Positions 1 to 12,097 of a stretch of 64,000 nt of DNA are shown in pieces (position 1 is the first letter of the stretch; each line of letters starts with the position of its first letter). The position numbers were made by a program, and so were the translations under genes. A model generated the notes under the pieces. It saw only the letters and a list, made by a program, of their open reading frames with translations, did no database searches and had not been told where the DNA came from. Source of the stretch: Syncephalis plumigaleata (taxonomy: Eukaryota; Zoopagomycota; Zoopagomycetes; Zoopagales; Piptocephalidaceae); assembly GCA_025201365.1 (NCBI GenBank), contig JAIXMF010000007.1, forward strand, positions 496,001-560,000, given 5' to 3'.

Positions 1-420
1 AGTAACACTTGGACCTGTCTAGATGCTCAAGTAATGGGCCATTTAGCGGAGATATACGCGATACAAAATGATTTAAGCCGTGCGGACGAGTGGTCCAATC
101 GAGGATTAACCCTTTCGAAGGCTGAAACAGGCCAACCAGCATGTGATGCATGTACCGGTATGATCCTCGGTAATATGGCATTGTTGAAAGAGGTGAGCGA
201 GTACAAGTGTATGAAAACGTAGAATGATTTATTTACTTGTTTGTTTGTTTGTTTGTTTGTTTAGGCTAATGGCAATATACAAGAGGCACAGCAACTATTT
301 TCACGCGCTCACAGTTACGCTAAAAAGGCGGGTGATGTTCAAGCCATGATGGAGTTTGGCATGAAAGCACGACAACTACGTAAATCAATGGAAGATAAAT
401 CAACCAATGATTCTAATTAA
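1..420 (+). CDS. C-terminal part of a TPR-repeat protein (partial)
   Basis: The reading frame is open from the first base and enters the window from the left, so the start is missing. Two exons are visible: 1-192 and 265-420, joined by a GTGAGC...TTTAG intron at 193-264 that keeps frame. The translated helical pairs (for example LAEIYAIQNDLSRADEWSNRGL followed later by GNIQEAQQLFSRAHSYAKKAGD, with its A/G/Y spacing) look like tetratricopeptide repeats, which usually act as protein-binding scaffolds. The protein ends in SMEDKSTNDSN. Too little is present to assign a family member or a location in the cell. Confidence 0.6.
237..263 (+). repeat. GTTT tetranucleotide repeat forming the intron polypyrimidine tract
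   Basis: About six GTTT units run directly into the TTTAG acceptor of the TPR-gene intron, so the microsatellite doubles as the T-rich tract before the 3' splice site. Confidence 0.8.
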
Positions 421-728
421 AATCTCTTGAACAAACAAGCATATCATACTCTTTGCTGTAAACAATCATTAGTATTACATTTATTATTGAAAATAAAACC
501 ATATTATCACTTAATATACATAGTCGTGTACAATTGTTGTATGTCTTCAATGCAAAGGATGTTCATTGATAAAGGCCTCATTATTTGCAACAATAAAAGA
601 TTGCTCACCCATTTAAATGCACAATGCAAGAATGGCTGACATCATCATCATCCCATTCGTTTCTATTTCATTTGTTTGCTATTCACCACCGCTACTAGGA
701 TTATTGTCGTCATCCCTCCAATCTAACA

Positions 729-1215
729 ATGCTTCCACCACCACAAGAAACCGTGCAACTCGCACCTCCTCTTGACGTGCCATACACTGTGGAGGAACTC
801 GCCAAACACGACGGTTCTGACCCGTCCGTGCCCACTTACGTCGCCATCAAGGGCGTCATATTCGACGTGTCCACTAGCGACCTGTACAAATCTGGTTCAA
901 AGTACGGCAAAGCTTTTGCCGGTAAGGATGCATCTCGTGTAAGTAACAAGTCTTCAAACTTATATACTATAGTAAACTAACGTATTTCTATGCTTTACAG
1001 GCTTTAGCTAAATCATCGTTGGAACTCGAAGATTGTATTGCCGACCTAAGCAACCTAACCGAGTCGGAGGTAAGAATGATGTTTTTTAATTCATTTTAGC
1101 TAAGCACTAATGATACTCACCAATGTTTGTTGTGCTTATTTAGTTGAACACATTAAATCAATGGTTTGAACGCTTTAGCAAAAAGTATAACATTGTCGGA
1201 AGAGTCGTCAACTAA
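729..1215 (+). CDS. Cytochrome b5-like heme/steroid-binding protein (MAPR family)
   Basis: Three exons (729-938, 1001-1069, 1144-1215) join in frame to give 116 residues. The sequence YTVEELAKHDG...PTYVAIKGVIFDVS...YGKAFAGKDASRALAKSSLE is the classic MAPR fold signature: the leading 'eL..yDG', the 'v..GkVfDVS' strand, and the 'y..faGkDaSRalak' helix. Family members such as fungal Dap1 bind heme and support sterol-modifying P450 enzymes. Unlike Dap1, this protein has no obvious N-terminal membrane segment; it begins with a short Pro-rich leader. It is therefore better called a soluble MAPR-domain protein than Dap1 itself. An AATAAA lies at about 1297, some 80 bp after the stop. Confidence 0.85.
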
Positions 1216-1839
1216 GCCATGACAATGATGACAATGATGATGCAGTTGCACATTATTGAACATTGTTCGTAGAATACTTGTATCTTCTCTTTGAAGAATA
1301 AAGTATTCATTTAGTATCTTTCACTTGTATAGTATGATATCCATGAAATATCGAACATTCGACCAACAAGACTATGTATGTCTAATCGCAATTGCATGTA
1401 GACTTATTTAGATGTTGTTCAATTTGGTCCGATAGCAATTGGTATTAGTACTTGTTCGAAATTACTACAAACATTCAAGTAGCGGATGTCATTTCCTTCA
1501 TATTAAGTAAATAGCACATTTATGGATAAAGTAAAAGTAGCAACACTCGCATGAGTTATTGCCATTATTTACAACATGTACTAAATGTCGCCACATGTGT
1601 TTAACTGTATTCGTACCAATTTCCATACTTGTTTGTGAAGTGAGCATTTATCCATTACGAGGATATAGCTATAAAAAGCATACTCATTAAAATTGTCGTC
1701 CTTTTTTCGGTATCTTCTAGATTATTCTGTTGTCCTCATTCCCAGTAGTCAGTATTAGATTATTAGCTTTGATTACTAGCTATACACTCAGTGAACCTTA
1801 TTAGAGCAGGACTATATCATTGAAATAAAATTACATACA
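1216..1839. other. Intergenic region, MAPR gene to secreted-protein gene
   Basis: About 620 bp without a supported gene. It holds the MAPR 3' end (AATAAA near 1297) and the promoter of the next gene. A possible TATA-like stretch (ATAGCTATAAAAAGC) lies near 1665-1680, about 160 bp before the next start. Confidence 0.5.
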
Positions 1840-2643
1840 ATGATGTTTGGATCAAGCTTAGTTAATGCTGCACTTGTCTGTGCAACCCTACTTTTATTCT
1901 GCGATGAATGGGCAACTGGTATGCCAGGATTGAGCTTAGGAAGATCAAACGTGTCACCGCCACCTCCAAGACCTAAACGACCAGAGATACGTATAAGTAG
2001 GTTTATATACTCTATATATATATATATATATATGATATTACAAAGTAACTAACTATCTATTAATTGGATTAGACTACCCTGGACTTGAAATTAAGCAAAA
2101 GTACTTTCCACTTGATGATACGGAATACATGTATGGCATTCTCACCTTACCCGATGGCGAGAAAAAAGAAGTCTACGTCACATGCGGTAATCCAAGAGTC
2201 GGGCTATTAAATGGCGCTAGTTATTATGAAGTAAGCTGCTGCTGCTTCTATTTCTTTTCTCGAAAACAAATTTACTATTACTATTATTATTTTTCTATAC
2301 TAGAAATTATGGACGGCTAAAGAAAACAATATAATCACACCAGCTATAGAGCGATTTCTGGCTGTTCCATATGACAGGTTTAATGGCGGTGATCTCAAAT
2401 GCTACATCACCTGGGGTGTATGCCATGATAATTTGGGCGTGGCCATGAGCGGTGAATTCCCTAAACATAAAGGATTTGATACTATCGCTCCTTATTACGA
2501 AAATCAAGTTAAATCCGGTATGTACTACGATTGCGTGGATGCTACCAGCTAATAATTTGCTTTTAGTTCAAAGGTTTCTACGCAATGAAATTGATATACG
2601 TTTAAGCTTCAATTATCATAGTAGGTTTATCATTGCTATATAA
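1840..2643 (+). CDS. Secreted protein of unknown family
   Basis: Four exons (1840-1990, 2073-2230, 2304-2517, 2567-2643) join in frame to about 199 residues. The first 25 or so residues (NAALVCATLLLF core) form a signal peptide. A Pro-rich segment PPPPRPKRPE follows, then a compact domain with YPGLEIKQKYFPLDDTEYM, an LTLPDGEKKEVYVTCG strand pair and KCYITWGVCHDNLG, with three cysteines that could form disulphides. I do not recognise the family. The last intron (GTATGT...GCTAATAATTTGCTTTTAG) is inferred; if it is retained, translation stops at 2552 instead, giving a shorter C-terminus. Secretion is an inference from the leader only. Confidence 0.6.
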
Positions 2644-3043
2644 ATACATCAACTAACTAACATGTATCCATTAGACGTATGCTTGAATCTAGATGATATA
2701 TCAAGGCACGTATACGTCCATTATTATTACCAAAAATCTTTAATACACATATGACTGCCATTACAATCATTTTTCCTGAATTGCAAATTATATTGTACTT
2801 CTAAAAGTGATCACATGTTGACAATTGATTATTCATTAGTACAGCAATAATAGTAATTATTTTATTATAGTCAGAGTAAGTTTCTTTGAATGAATGATTC
2901 ATTCTATCATCTTGACTTTATCGACATGAGAAGAAAAGTCACAAGATGTGTTATAATATTATTTCGACTGTTGATTTAACATACAAATAAGTGTATGCCT
3001 ACTTGTATAATCATCTCTTCCTCCTCCTTCTTCTCCTTTGTTT
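2644..3043. other. Convergent intergenic region
   Basis: About 400 AT-rich bases between the converging ends of the secreted-protein gene and the DHTKD1-like gene. I see only 3'-UTR-like sequence, with no gene, RNA or clear repeat. Confidence 0.5.
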
Positions 3044-6000
3044 CTAGGCAAGATTGGCAAATGCATCATTGAATAGTTTAGCCTTTTCTTCCTTATGCTG
3101 CTTGGCAATACCAGTTGCAGGTGCGGACAGGTTGCTCGACCAATATAGCCCAACTGATAATAATGGCATTAGTATTTGTTTACACTTTTACTATCATTAT
3201 TGCATAGGATTAAAGCTTACCGTATGTCCATTTGGTAGAATTTGTCCAAGTCGTGGTGCCATAAATGTGAAGGCACCACTATTGAGTGGTTCCTCTTGTA
3301 GCCATACATATTCTTACAATACAAATGATGATTAGCAACTATTATAATCACATAAACATAGTAATAAATTACCTGTAGCATTAGGATAATTGTTGATTTG
3401 CTCTATGAGGGCATCTCTCGGGAATGGTGCAAGTTCCTACATTAGTGAATATCGTGTAAATGATTCATATTCATTGATGCTCATTATTATTATTAAGATA
3501 CTTACTTCAACACGTATAAATGCCACCTCATCCTGTAATCCACGCGTTGCTCGCTCTTTAACAAGGTCATAGTAGACTTTACCGGATAGGAAGGCGACAC
3601 GTTTAACACTAGAATAGTAGAATAGCAACATCACTATGAATGATACGTGAATATGCATATGCCAGCTGGATTTACCTTGTTGCACTCTTTACATGTGGAT
3701 CCGACAAGACAGGCTGGAACGTCGTACTTGGACTCATATCCTTTATATCGGACGCTGCATCCTATGAATACGGTTAGTTGACATTAGATTCCTAACTATT
3801 TGCTATCGCTATCTCTTACCGCAAGACGAAGTAATGTCTTGGGCGCTACAACAATCAGCGGTTTACGGAATGGTCGACACATCTGACGGCGTAGCACATG
3901 GAAATACTGAGCGGGTGTTGTGCAATTGACGATGTGCATGTTTGGATTCACTTTAATACTAGGATCGTTGACGTTGAAACGATCATCACAAATCTAGTAG
4001 TGAAGTACAATCGATGAGGTGAGCTATGCTGTAAACCAGGATAGACTAATGTCAATAATGATTGCTAACCTGCAAGAATCGTTCCACACGACTTGATGAA
4101 TGTTCAGGACCTGCACCGTCATAACCATGCGGCAACAATAGAACCAAGCCCGATTGACGTAACCATTTAGCTATTGATTAATGAGTTGTTAGCAACTAAT
4201 TACACTCTATTCATCATCATCATCATCTAATAATAATAATAATTACATTCACCACTGGAAATATACGTGTCAATGATTACTTGGGCTGTATTGTTAAAGT
4301 CACCGAACTGGGCCTCCCAGATGTTTAGAGATTTCGGTGTTTCCAAGGACATGCCATACTCGAATCCCATGACGGCAAACTCGGATAGACTACTGTTGGC
4401 CACCTCCAACTTGCCTTGATCCGGTGCTATAGAGTTAAGCGGGATGTGTACACGCTCTGTACGCTGACACACGAGCATGGCATGACGCTGACTAAAGGTA
4501 CCACGTCCAACGTCCTGTCCACTAATGCGTACATTATAGCCTAGTAGTTGATATTGCCTAGTCAGTTCCTAATCCATTGGCTATCCCCTATAGTTCACGC
4601 TAACCTTCAAGCATCAATGAGCCAAATGCCAATGCTTCTGCCGTGGCCCAATCAATGTTCCTTCCGTCATTTATCTTTTGAAGTCTCGATTGAATATGAT
4701 AACGCTTTAGACGGGAATGGATAGTCTAGATAGATATAATAGATATAGTATGTAAATATGGTTTTGTATCTTTCTTCTTCTTCTGCTACCATATCAGTTG
4801 GACTTGCTACTGATGCTTGACCGATCTTTTCAATAAATCCTCAGAAACACCTGTCATCCAATATTAATCTTAGTATAGTCAACTACACATTCTATGCATC
4901 TACATTACCGTATCAATTTGACTAATAGTCTCGGTTGGTAGTATCATTCCATTCCATTTGCCTTTAAGATGATCAGCCTATTACTTTAATTAATACTAAT
5001 ACTTACACACATGTATATATAGCTTACCTCTGGTACATAACTGTCCGATTGTTCCATTTCCTTATCCAAATGTGTGTGTTGTTCACTACGAATGGCATTG
5101 GCATCCAACTTGGAAATGACACCATCAGTCTTGTAAGAGGATAGATCATTATTATCATGGTTAGCTAGTAATTACGATATTGTCATCGTTAACTTACAAT
5201 GAGCTTTTCTTCATACATCTGCGGTACACTCTTGCGATTGCGAATAATGTCATACATGAGTGGTTGTGTAAATCCTGGTTCATCCAATTCATTATGTCCC
5301 CAACGACGATAGGTGATCAAGTCAACCACCACATCCTAATAGGACATTGTATGGATAGATAGATAGATAGATAGATATTAGTGTCACGATTAGAAGATGA
5401 CACTTCAATTCTATTAGTGTAATAACACGTACCTTACGGAATTTGTTACGATATTCGAATGCTACTTCCATAGCACGAGCAATATCCTATTTCATTGTCT
5501 TAATATTGCAACACATCTTGCTTTTTGTAGCTACTTACCTCTGGATAGTCACCATTAACGTGTATCACTGGTGCATTGACCATTTTCCCAATATCGGATG
5601 CGTAGATCGATGAACGTGCATTCATAGCGGGTGTCGTGTATCCAAGCTGATTATTGACAATCAAGTGGATGGAACCACCTGAGGTAAAGTGCGATAGATT
5701 CGATAATCCCAATGTCTCCATTACTACTCCCTAATAGTGTATGTGCGTGTTATTACCAATGATTGCTATAAGTAAAAAGCAGCAACAACAAGTAATATTC
5801 ATACCTGACCTGTAAATGCCTAGTAAAAGTAGCCAATTAGACGAGAAACGTTTACTATAATCGCATTGACACTTACTGCATCGCCATGAATCTGGACACA
5901 CATAACACGATCACCTAGCTGGCAATTCTCGTCTGTATTCGTATCGTATAGTCCCATTTGTTTGGCTCGTGCTTTACCCAATGCAACAGGATTGACCGCC

Positions 6001-7543
6001 TGAATATCACGTATATTGATGGTATAATACATTTTAGTTCAATTCACTATCCTCATCTAATATAATTATTAAGTATACCTCTAAATGAGATGGATTGTGC
6101 AATAGTTCAACATGAATAGGTTCAGCTGCACCATAGTCGATATACGGAGTTGCACCTAATAATTAATGGTGTTAATGGCGGTCACTTCAAGCAATAGAAC
6201 AAGTCATATCCTACCAATATGTGAGAGTACATCACCAATACCGGGTATACCCGCGGGTAACTCGGAATTACCCTTGACCTTGTGGAATAGTGCTCGTGGC
6301 GAGTATTTCAACAGATCGACAAGTAGATTAAGACGACCTCGATGAGCCATACAAACAATAGCCTCTCTAACACCCGCTGATGTAGTATACGTATTATGAT
6401 TAGTGAGTGAGTATGATCGTCTAGTTAGTCATGCTCATACCATGATTTGCTTCAGAGAATAGTTGATCCAATGCTACGAGCATGCCTTCCGCTCCTTCCA
6501 ATCCGTAGCGTTTTGTTTGAGGGAATCGTTTTTGCATAAATTGGTCAAACACCTAGATCGAGTATGAGACAATTGTAAATGAAATGACTACCCCTTCCCC
6601 TCTCTGCGAGCAATACCTCAGAACGAGCTAATAGCTCATAGTAACGTTTCTTTTGCTCCGGAGTAATAGGTGGTTTCTCGAGTGATTCCACACAATGAGC
6701 GAACCATCGTCGTTCACTAGCATCCTATTAGACGATGTCAAGTAAATTGATCATTAGCTATTAGATGATGTCCATCCAGTCTTCATATAGTACTCTATTT
6801 ACCGGCATATAAGTGAACTCATAAGCGATACGGCCACAATAGGTGCTTCGTAAGTGCTCGATAATGGTGTTCAGGCTTGCCTTATTAACATAGGAGTTGG
6901 AAGAAGAGGAATTACCATCATTCATATGTAGAATGCCTATTTAGACATTTGTTAATATGATATACTAGTAATGATAACGATGATGTATGCCCATACCATC
7001 AAGATTATACTCTTTGTTTGCATCGGTTAGACCATAGCGAGACGGTTGAAGTGCCACATGCTCACTAGTTTTTTTGATTAGGATATTGTTAGGAGAAGAG
7101 CAATAGGTAGTACATGATCACTTACTCGTTCTCTTGAATCCCCAATGGATCCAATTTAGCATTACGATGTCCGTGTGTACGATAGGCAATCACTAGTCGA
7201 AGTAGATTGGCATTGTCACGTCGATTATCCAGTTGTTTATCCGTGTCTACACAGTATACGTAACATCGATTAGCCGATAGAACTGGTATCTAGTTATTAA
7301 TAGCCATTAGATCCACTTACAATCGGGCATTTGAAACTGGCGTGGACGACGATAACCATACACGCCATCATCGTGGTAGAAACGCGCTAGTGCCGGCAAT
7401 GATCTCGCTGATATCCCTGGCAATCCACGCTGATGAACGGACTTGATCGATGTTGAGGCAATACATGGACGAGTGGCACGCAAGAGTGCACTTGCTGCTG
7501 TTCCACGCGTGGTGAATTGTGCTAAGCGACGGAGAAACGACAT
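3044..7543 (-). CDS. DHTKD1: 2-oxoadipate dehydrogenase E1, DHTKD1-like, mitochondrial
   Basis: This is a thiamine-diphosphate E1 subunit of the 2-oxoacid dehydrogenase family, cut by well over a dozen short introns. The N-terminus ([18 protein letters not shown]...) is rich in Arg/Ser/Ala like a mitochondrial presequence, followed by GVYGYR, which opens mature DHTKD1 proteins. Other family landmarks are [74 protein letters not shown] and [11 protein letters not shown]. The NQLGYTT and [10 protein letters not shown] forms match 2-oxoadipate dehydrogenase better than classic 2-oxoglutarate dehydrogenase (NQIGFTT...SSPYPTDV), so the likely role is lysine/tryptophan breakdown. The C-terminus is [23 protein letters not shown]. 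One exon (5805-5819) is only 15 nt and encodes AFTGQ. Confidence 0.85.
5354..5377. repeat. GATA tetranucleotide repeat in a DHTKD1 intron
   Basis: Six GATA-type units lie inside an intron of the DHTKD1-like gene. This is a simple microsatellite, with no sign of coding role. Confidence 0.8.
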
Positions 7544-8725
7544 AACCGCACGACCGAGCTGTCTGTTTACAGTTGCGATAAGAAAAACGACGAAAAGGAA
7601 AGAAGAGTAGAGGGGAGACGAGAGAGAGAGCGAGGAAGCGAGAGAGAAGAGAGAAAGAGAAAGGAGTGGGTCGCCTTATGCCAGTACTTGTTATATTTTA
7701 TCTATTCTACGTGTGGCCATGGCATACCCTTCACAAATGGTTGGTTGCCAAAGATGGCCTGACGTCGTGCTGTGGGGCTTGATGATTGGAAGCGACAAGT
7801 CCTTTCGAATCAATCAATGAAGGGAGTACGTGTGGGGTTACAAACCTCGTGGGAAAATTATTATCCTACTGTTACGTCAAGCAAGAAAAAGGAGAGGCTC
7901 GATTGATGTGGCATCACTTTTCAGCTTGTACACTAGCGATGATATTCGTGTTTATTCTTCTTATAATTAGTATATATATCTGCTAGTGCATAATATAATG
8001 GTCTCCATCATTTATCTTTCCGTTTATGCTTCAATATATCTTTTGCAGTATTTCATGTAACTATCTACATTCGTTGACCTATTGCTACATTCAGATAGAA
8101 CGAGGATGACAATAATGATGTGATGTGATGTGATGGTGTGTTAAAATAAATTCGAGTAAGCGTTCATTTCAATTCCTATTCTGTCAACTGACCTCGAGTC
8201 AACTCATCAATGGATGGATGGGTGAGGGACATTTCTATGGCTCATTGCTCGACACAAACGCACTTTTGATTCCTCCTCACGCTTCATCTACATCTACGTA
8301 TACTGCCTGTCAGTGCCGGAGCGCAAAGTCCTCCTAGTATCCATCCCGGAGTTAAACAACCTTGCGACAACGCACCAACTGTAAGTAGCATATATCCATC
8401 CATCCATCCATCCATCTATGTATCTATGCATCCATCCGTGTATTCTATGTATATGTGGCAATAATACGTGTAGATGCGTGTGTTGTATGTTATATGGGCC
8501 AGTTTTGAGTAATTGGCCAGCTGTACTTGCCGTTTACTGGTGTCCACCATATAACTGAAAGTAACGGCTGTCAATAGTGGCAACACTAGTAGCATACACG
8601 CATATTATTGTATAGCCACGATAACACGTCTTTTTCTTTTTATTTATTTGTTGATTACTACAATATGGTTTACTGGTACTAACTCTTATGCTATGCTATG
8701 TTATGCTGTTTTCTAGTAAGCTACC
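7544..8725. promoter_or_regulatory. Divergent promoter region and 5'-UTR intron of the P1 gene
   Basis: About 1.2 kb separates the divergent DHTKD1 and ribosomal P1 genes. It contains purine-rich GAGAGA runs near 7620-7665, TGATG repeats near 8110-8135, and a CATC microsatellite at 8396-8416. A likely 5'-UTR intron of the P1 gene runs from GTAAGT at 8381 to TTCTAG at 8716, ending nine bases before the start codon. Long first introns in leaders of ribosomal-protein genes are common in fungi. An open frame at 7786-7986 lacks any family signal and was not called. Confidence 0.6.
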
Positions 8726-9201
8726 ATGTCTGACATTTCCGAAAAGGCTGTCGTCTACGCCGCTCTCATCCTCCAGGATGACAACGTAGAAATCACCGTA
8801 TGTATAAGTGTATAAACGTTCAATGGCAGTATATATTAATACAGTGTTGCTTTCCTACAGGCTGACAAGCTCTCTGCCCTCATCAAGGCCGCCGGTGTTG
8901 ATGTTGACTCCATCTGGGCCTCCATCTTCGCCAAGGCCCTCGAAGGCAAGGACCTCAGCGAGATGTTGATGAACGTTGGTGCTGGTGGTGCTGCTCCAGC
9001 TGCCGGTGGTGCCGCCGCTGCTGCTGGTGGTGATGCCGGTGCCGCCGCCGCCGAAGAGAAGGAGGAGGAGAAGGAAGAATCCGATGAAGATATGGGCTTC
9101 GGTAAGTAGATTTGCATGATGATACAGTCAGCATTACATTGTTATCGCGTATACTAATTGCAACATGATTGCTTCTTTGTACTTTAGGTTTGTTCGATTA
9201 A
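8726..9201 (+). CDS. RPP1: 60S acidic ribosomal protein P1
   Basis: Three exons (8726-8797, 8861-9101, 9188-9201) give 108 residues, the normal size for P1. The N-terminal helix domain ([39 protein letters not shown]) is followed by an Ala/Gly hinge and an acidic tail [20 protein letters not shown]. That C-terminal [11 protein letters not shown] is the signature that recruits elongation factors to the ribosomal stalk. GC content and codon choice are biased compared with neighbours, as expected for a highly expressed gene. The last exon adds only the end of Gly plus LFD and the stop. Confidence 0.97.
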
Positions 9202-9772
9202 TCGAATTGCCAATAATATCTTTTGGAAAATTAAATACGGAACCTCATCCGTACCTTCTTACTATTTACATTTACATTGTGTTTACATAGTTGCTCGTTG
9301 CATTCATGTTTATTTTGTGTCATTCAATGTTTCTAATGTGTGTTATACGAACAAATTACTATTTATTATTGCTGCTAGCTGATTCCTGTAATGTTTGCCA
9401 TTCTGGTAGCCATAATGCCTAAATACAATTACAATATTAGCTAGATATCGAATATTATTCATAGAATAGGATAGACAACAATCGTGTATTGTAATGATTC
9501 CATCTTTTCCATTACAAATCTCTACTGGCTATGCTACGATATGTTGTTTTGTAAACATAAAAGAATGTCATGTCACAATCCGTTTTAACATTGTATAGTT
9601 GAATTTACTGTTCAACTATCCCGTGTTCACGTATTGTATTTGCTATTCGACATTTACTGAAAAACCGTTAATTCGTATCAATACAATAATAGTGAATCGA
9701 TACAAATTAGAATATAGAATTCACGACTGGTAGTCTCTCGAGTCGTACGGGGAACGAGTGTCGATGATTTAA
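9202..9772. other. Convergent intergenic region after RPP1
   Basis: About 570 AT-rich bases between the ends of RPP1 and the Swd2 gene. It holds 3'-UTR sequence only; I see no gene or repeat. Confidence 0.5.
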
Positions 9773-11160
9773 CTATCGAGAGCATGCCAGTTTCTTTCTT
9801 TTCTGTTCTATTCTATTCACGTCGCATTATTTCTTACCGTTTCATTGGAACATGTCACCATTACTGCCAACTTTGGATTCCATCCTACAGCATGCACCGG
9901 TCCCGTGTGTCCTTCATGCTGAGCAATCGCTGGTGCATCAATGGCCGCGTTAACCTGCCAGATATGCACGGTGCCATCTTCCGATCCTGTTACAAATAGT
10001 TCATTATTAGTCATGCGTAGATTATACACGCCAATGTATATCAGCGTAACTCACCACCAATAACATATTGACCATCAGGTGTGAAATTGGCCTCATCACC
10101 CGATCCATTAGTGATGGCATTGTGTCCGGATAGACGTCGTTTTACTACACCTGTAAATGCATCGAGTATATAATGACACTCGCCATCTGTAGTTACTAGC
10201 AAGCTTAGTCCATCATTACTGAATTTGAGACCAGTCCAGCGTAATGGTGCAGTAACATGTCCACCAATAAAGCTGTTTAATGGAAATATTTGAAATGGTC
10301 CCTAATTGATCATTATCAGTATTGCTGCTATTACCGTTCCTTGTAGTCATCTACCTTATCTAATGATTCCAATGCATAAAGTCGAATATCACCACCAGAT
10401 TGTCCGGCAGCAAATACCTCACCTGCTTGATCCCATCCCATTACAATAGCACCATCCAAGTGTAGAACACCCTAGTGTGTTGTAGTTGATTAATCATCCA
10501 TTATCCTATACACATTTGTAATATAACTTACTTGGCAGTTATCTGATTTCAAATCCCATAGTCGAATAGTACCATCAATTGAAGCAGAAAGGAACGTGTC
10601 ATTAACGGGATTCATCTCAAGTGCAGTTACACTACAAGTAATAAGGCTTATATGAGTACATTGGCATAGATACACAGCTCAATACTCATTGATTACCGTG
10701 CTTTATGACCGCGAAAGTATCTTAAATATCGATTATCGTGCAATGACAAGTATCGTATTGTATCTAGCATAATGTCAATAGGCCGAATGCCATCCTATAC
10801 GATTATCGCACGTACCATCGCCCTTTGTCGACGCGTGAATAACATTGTTCCTATGATGAGTGAAGCGAGCAACATGACAGCCATACTTTTTACTGGGCAA
10901 CATTTTTATAATTCTATATGTTTGTTAATTAGTCAGTAATACACTACTATTACATGATATAGTCTAGATAATATGGCGTACTTTCCCTCGTGACAATCGT
11001 AAAGACAAAGACTGTCGTCTTGAGATGCGGTTAGGCAAGCATCGCCTGATTGAAAGAAATCCAACGATGTAATGATTTTCTTTTGTTCATTATGTACTTT
11101 GGCTACGTGTAGTGCCCCGAGTACACGCGGTGTCAATGTACACGTAGTATTCTGCGCCAT
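9773..11160 (-). CDS. SWD2: WD40 protein Swd2/WDR82, COMPASS and CPF subunit
   Basis: A multi-exon WD40 propeller gene. Diagnostic pieces are the first blade ([31 protein letters not shown]), [52 protein letters not shown], and [14 protein letters not shown]...[24 protein letters not shown]. These match the Swd2/WDR82 family, which links the Set1 H3K4 methyltransferase complex to RNA polymerase II and also serves 3'-end processing. The 3' end is inferred: I splice at GTAAGA after SNET to a final exon 9773-9802 that adds KRKKLACSR; without this intron the frame stops at 9817. The gene is divergent from the thioesterase gene, with about 260 bp of shared promoter. Confidence 0.85.
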
Positions 11161-11423
11161 AATATCAGAGAAATACGAATGATTACTAGGCGTAAGTAAA
11201 GGAAAGTAAAGTGAGAACTAGGAAGAAAAGGAAAGTGTATAACGCGTGTTTTTCTAGTATGCTCTATTACAATTTGAAAATGGTAATAATCATCATTATT
11301 ACAAATTACGACGGCAACTTTTGGCCGTGGTATTCGTGTTCTAACCAACTCTTATTCACCGCCGCTTATTGATATTGACTATTAAGTAGTATCTTACACT
11401 TTACAACTAGTTATACTTGTATC

Positions 11424-12009
11424 ATGGACGACTTGCCACCATTTGAAGCAGCTAAACGTTCGCAAGCCTACTTTGCTGACAATGACCAAGGATATGATAG
11501 TGTCATTCTTGGACGGGTGAGTATACAGTATACGTACATACATATGAGCTTTCTATTTATACTAAACTACGTCAAAGCTTAAACTCGAATCAGCTAGCAA
11601 GGGTCATGTTATTGTTACTATGCCGGTTGAAGAATGTCATCTGGTAACTACTATGTCAATAGTGTACGTAATGACACTAACTATACCTGTATTGATATTA
11701 GAATGGTAGTGGCAACTTACACGGCGGTGTTATCGCTAGTATTATTGATGCGGTGAGCTCGTTTGCCATTGCTAGTGCCGGTTGTTATGGTACAGGTGTA
11801 TCGACCGACCTCAATGTGAGCTATCTATCCAGTGCAAAACGAGGCGACATCATTACTATTGACTCGACTTGCACTCGACTGGGTAAGACGTTGGCCTACA
11901 CAACCACCGATATTAAGAAGGATCAACGATTATCGCTCAGGGTAGACACACCAAGTTTGTAGCGCAGGCATTTGCACTGCAACAGAAATTGCAACAAAGT
12001 AAACTCTAA
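11424..12009 (+). CDS. Hotdog-fold acyl-CoA thioesterase (ACOT13/PaaI-like), frame broken once
   Basis: Exons 11424-11516, 11578-11643 and 11702 onward encode a single hotdog domain. The conserved NGSGNLHGGVIASIIDA motif carries the catalytic-helix region (HGG...D), and GVSTDLNVSYL and TRLGKTLAYTTTDIK follow. These enzymes hydrolyse medium- or long-chain acyl-CoAs. The frame then runs to a stop at 11962, but the next family motif, AQGRHTKFVAQ, is intact in the -1 frame and leads to a natural stop at 12009. One base appears to be missing near 11927-11933, when compared with the paralogue at 38284-39119 (LLAQGRHTKFIAK). This may be a sequencing deletion or early decay. Confidence 0.75.
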
Positions 12010-12097
12010 TAACTACATGACGAATGATTACATTTATTAATGTAGCGATTATAATTGAATAAAGCGAGTATACGTGTTTATTCAATGATGATTATTG

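Noticed and set aside
3044-7543. Classic 2-oxoglutarate dehydrogenase (KGD1)
   Set aside because: [14 protein letters not shown] and [10 protein letters not shown] fit the DHTKD1 branch better; a phylogeny would settle it.
7786-7986. 66-codon + strand ORF upstream of the P1 gene
   Set aside because: No family signal; it lies in the divergent promoter, and its end is a run of Ile/Phe from AT-rich sequence.
8396-8416. CATC repeat as a CRISPR-like or regulatory array
   Set aside because: Simple microsatellite inside a 5'-UTR intron, with no spacers.
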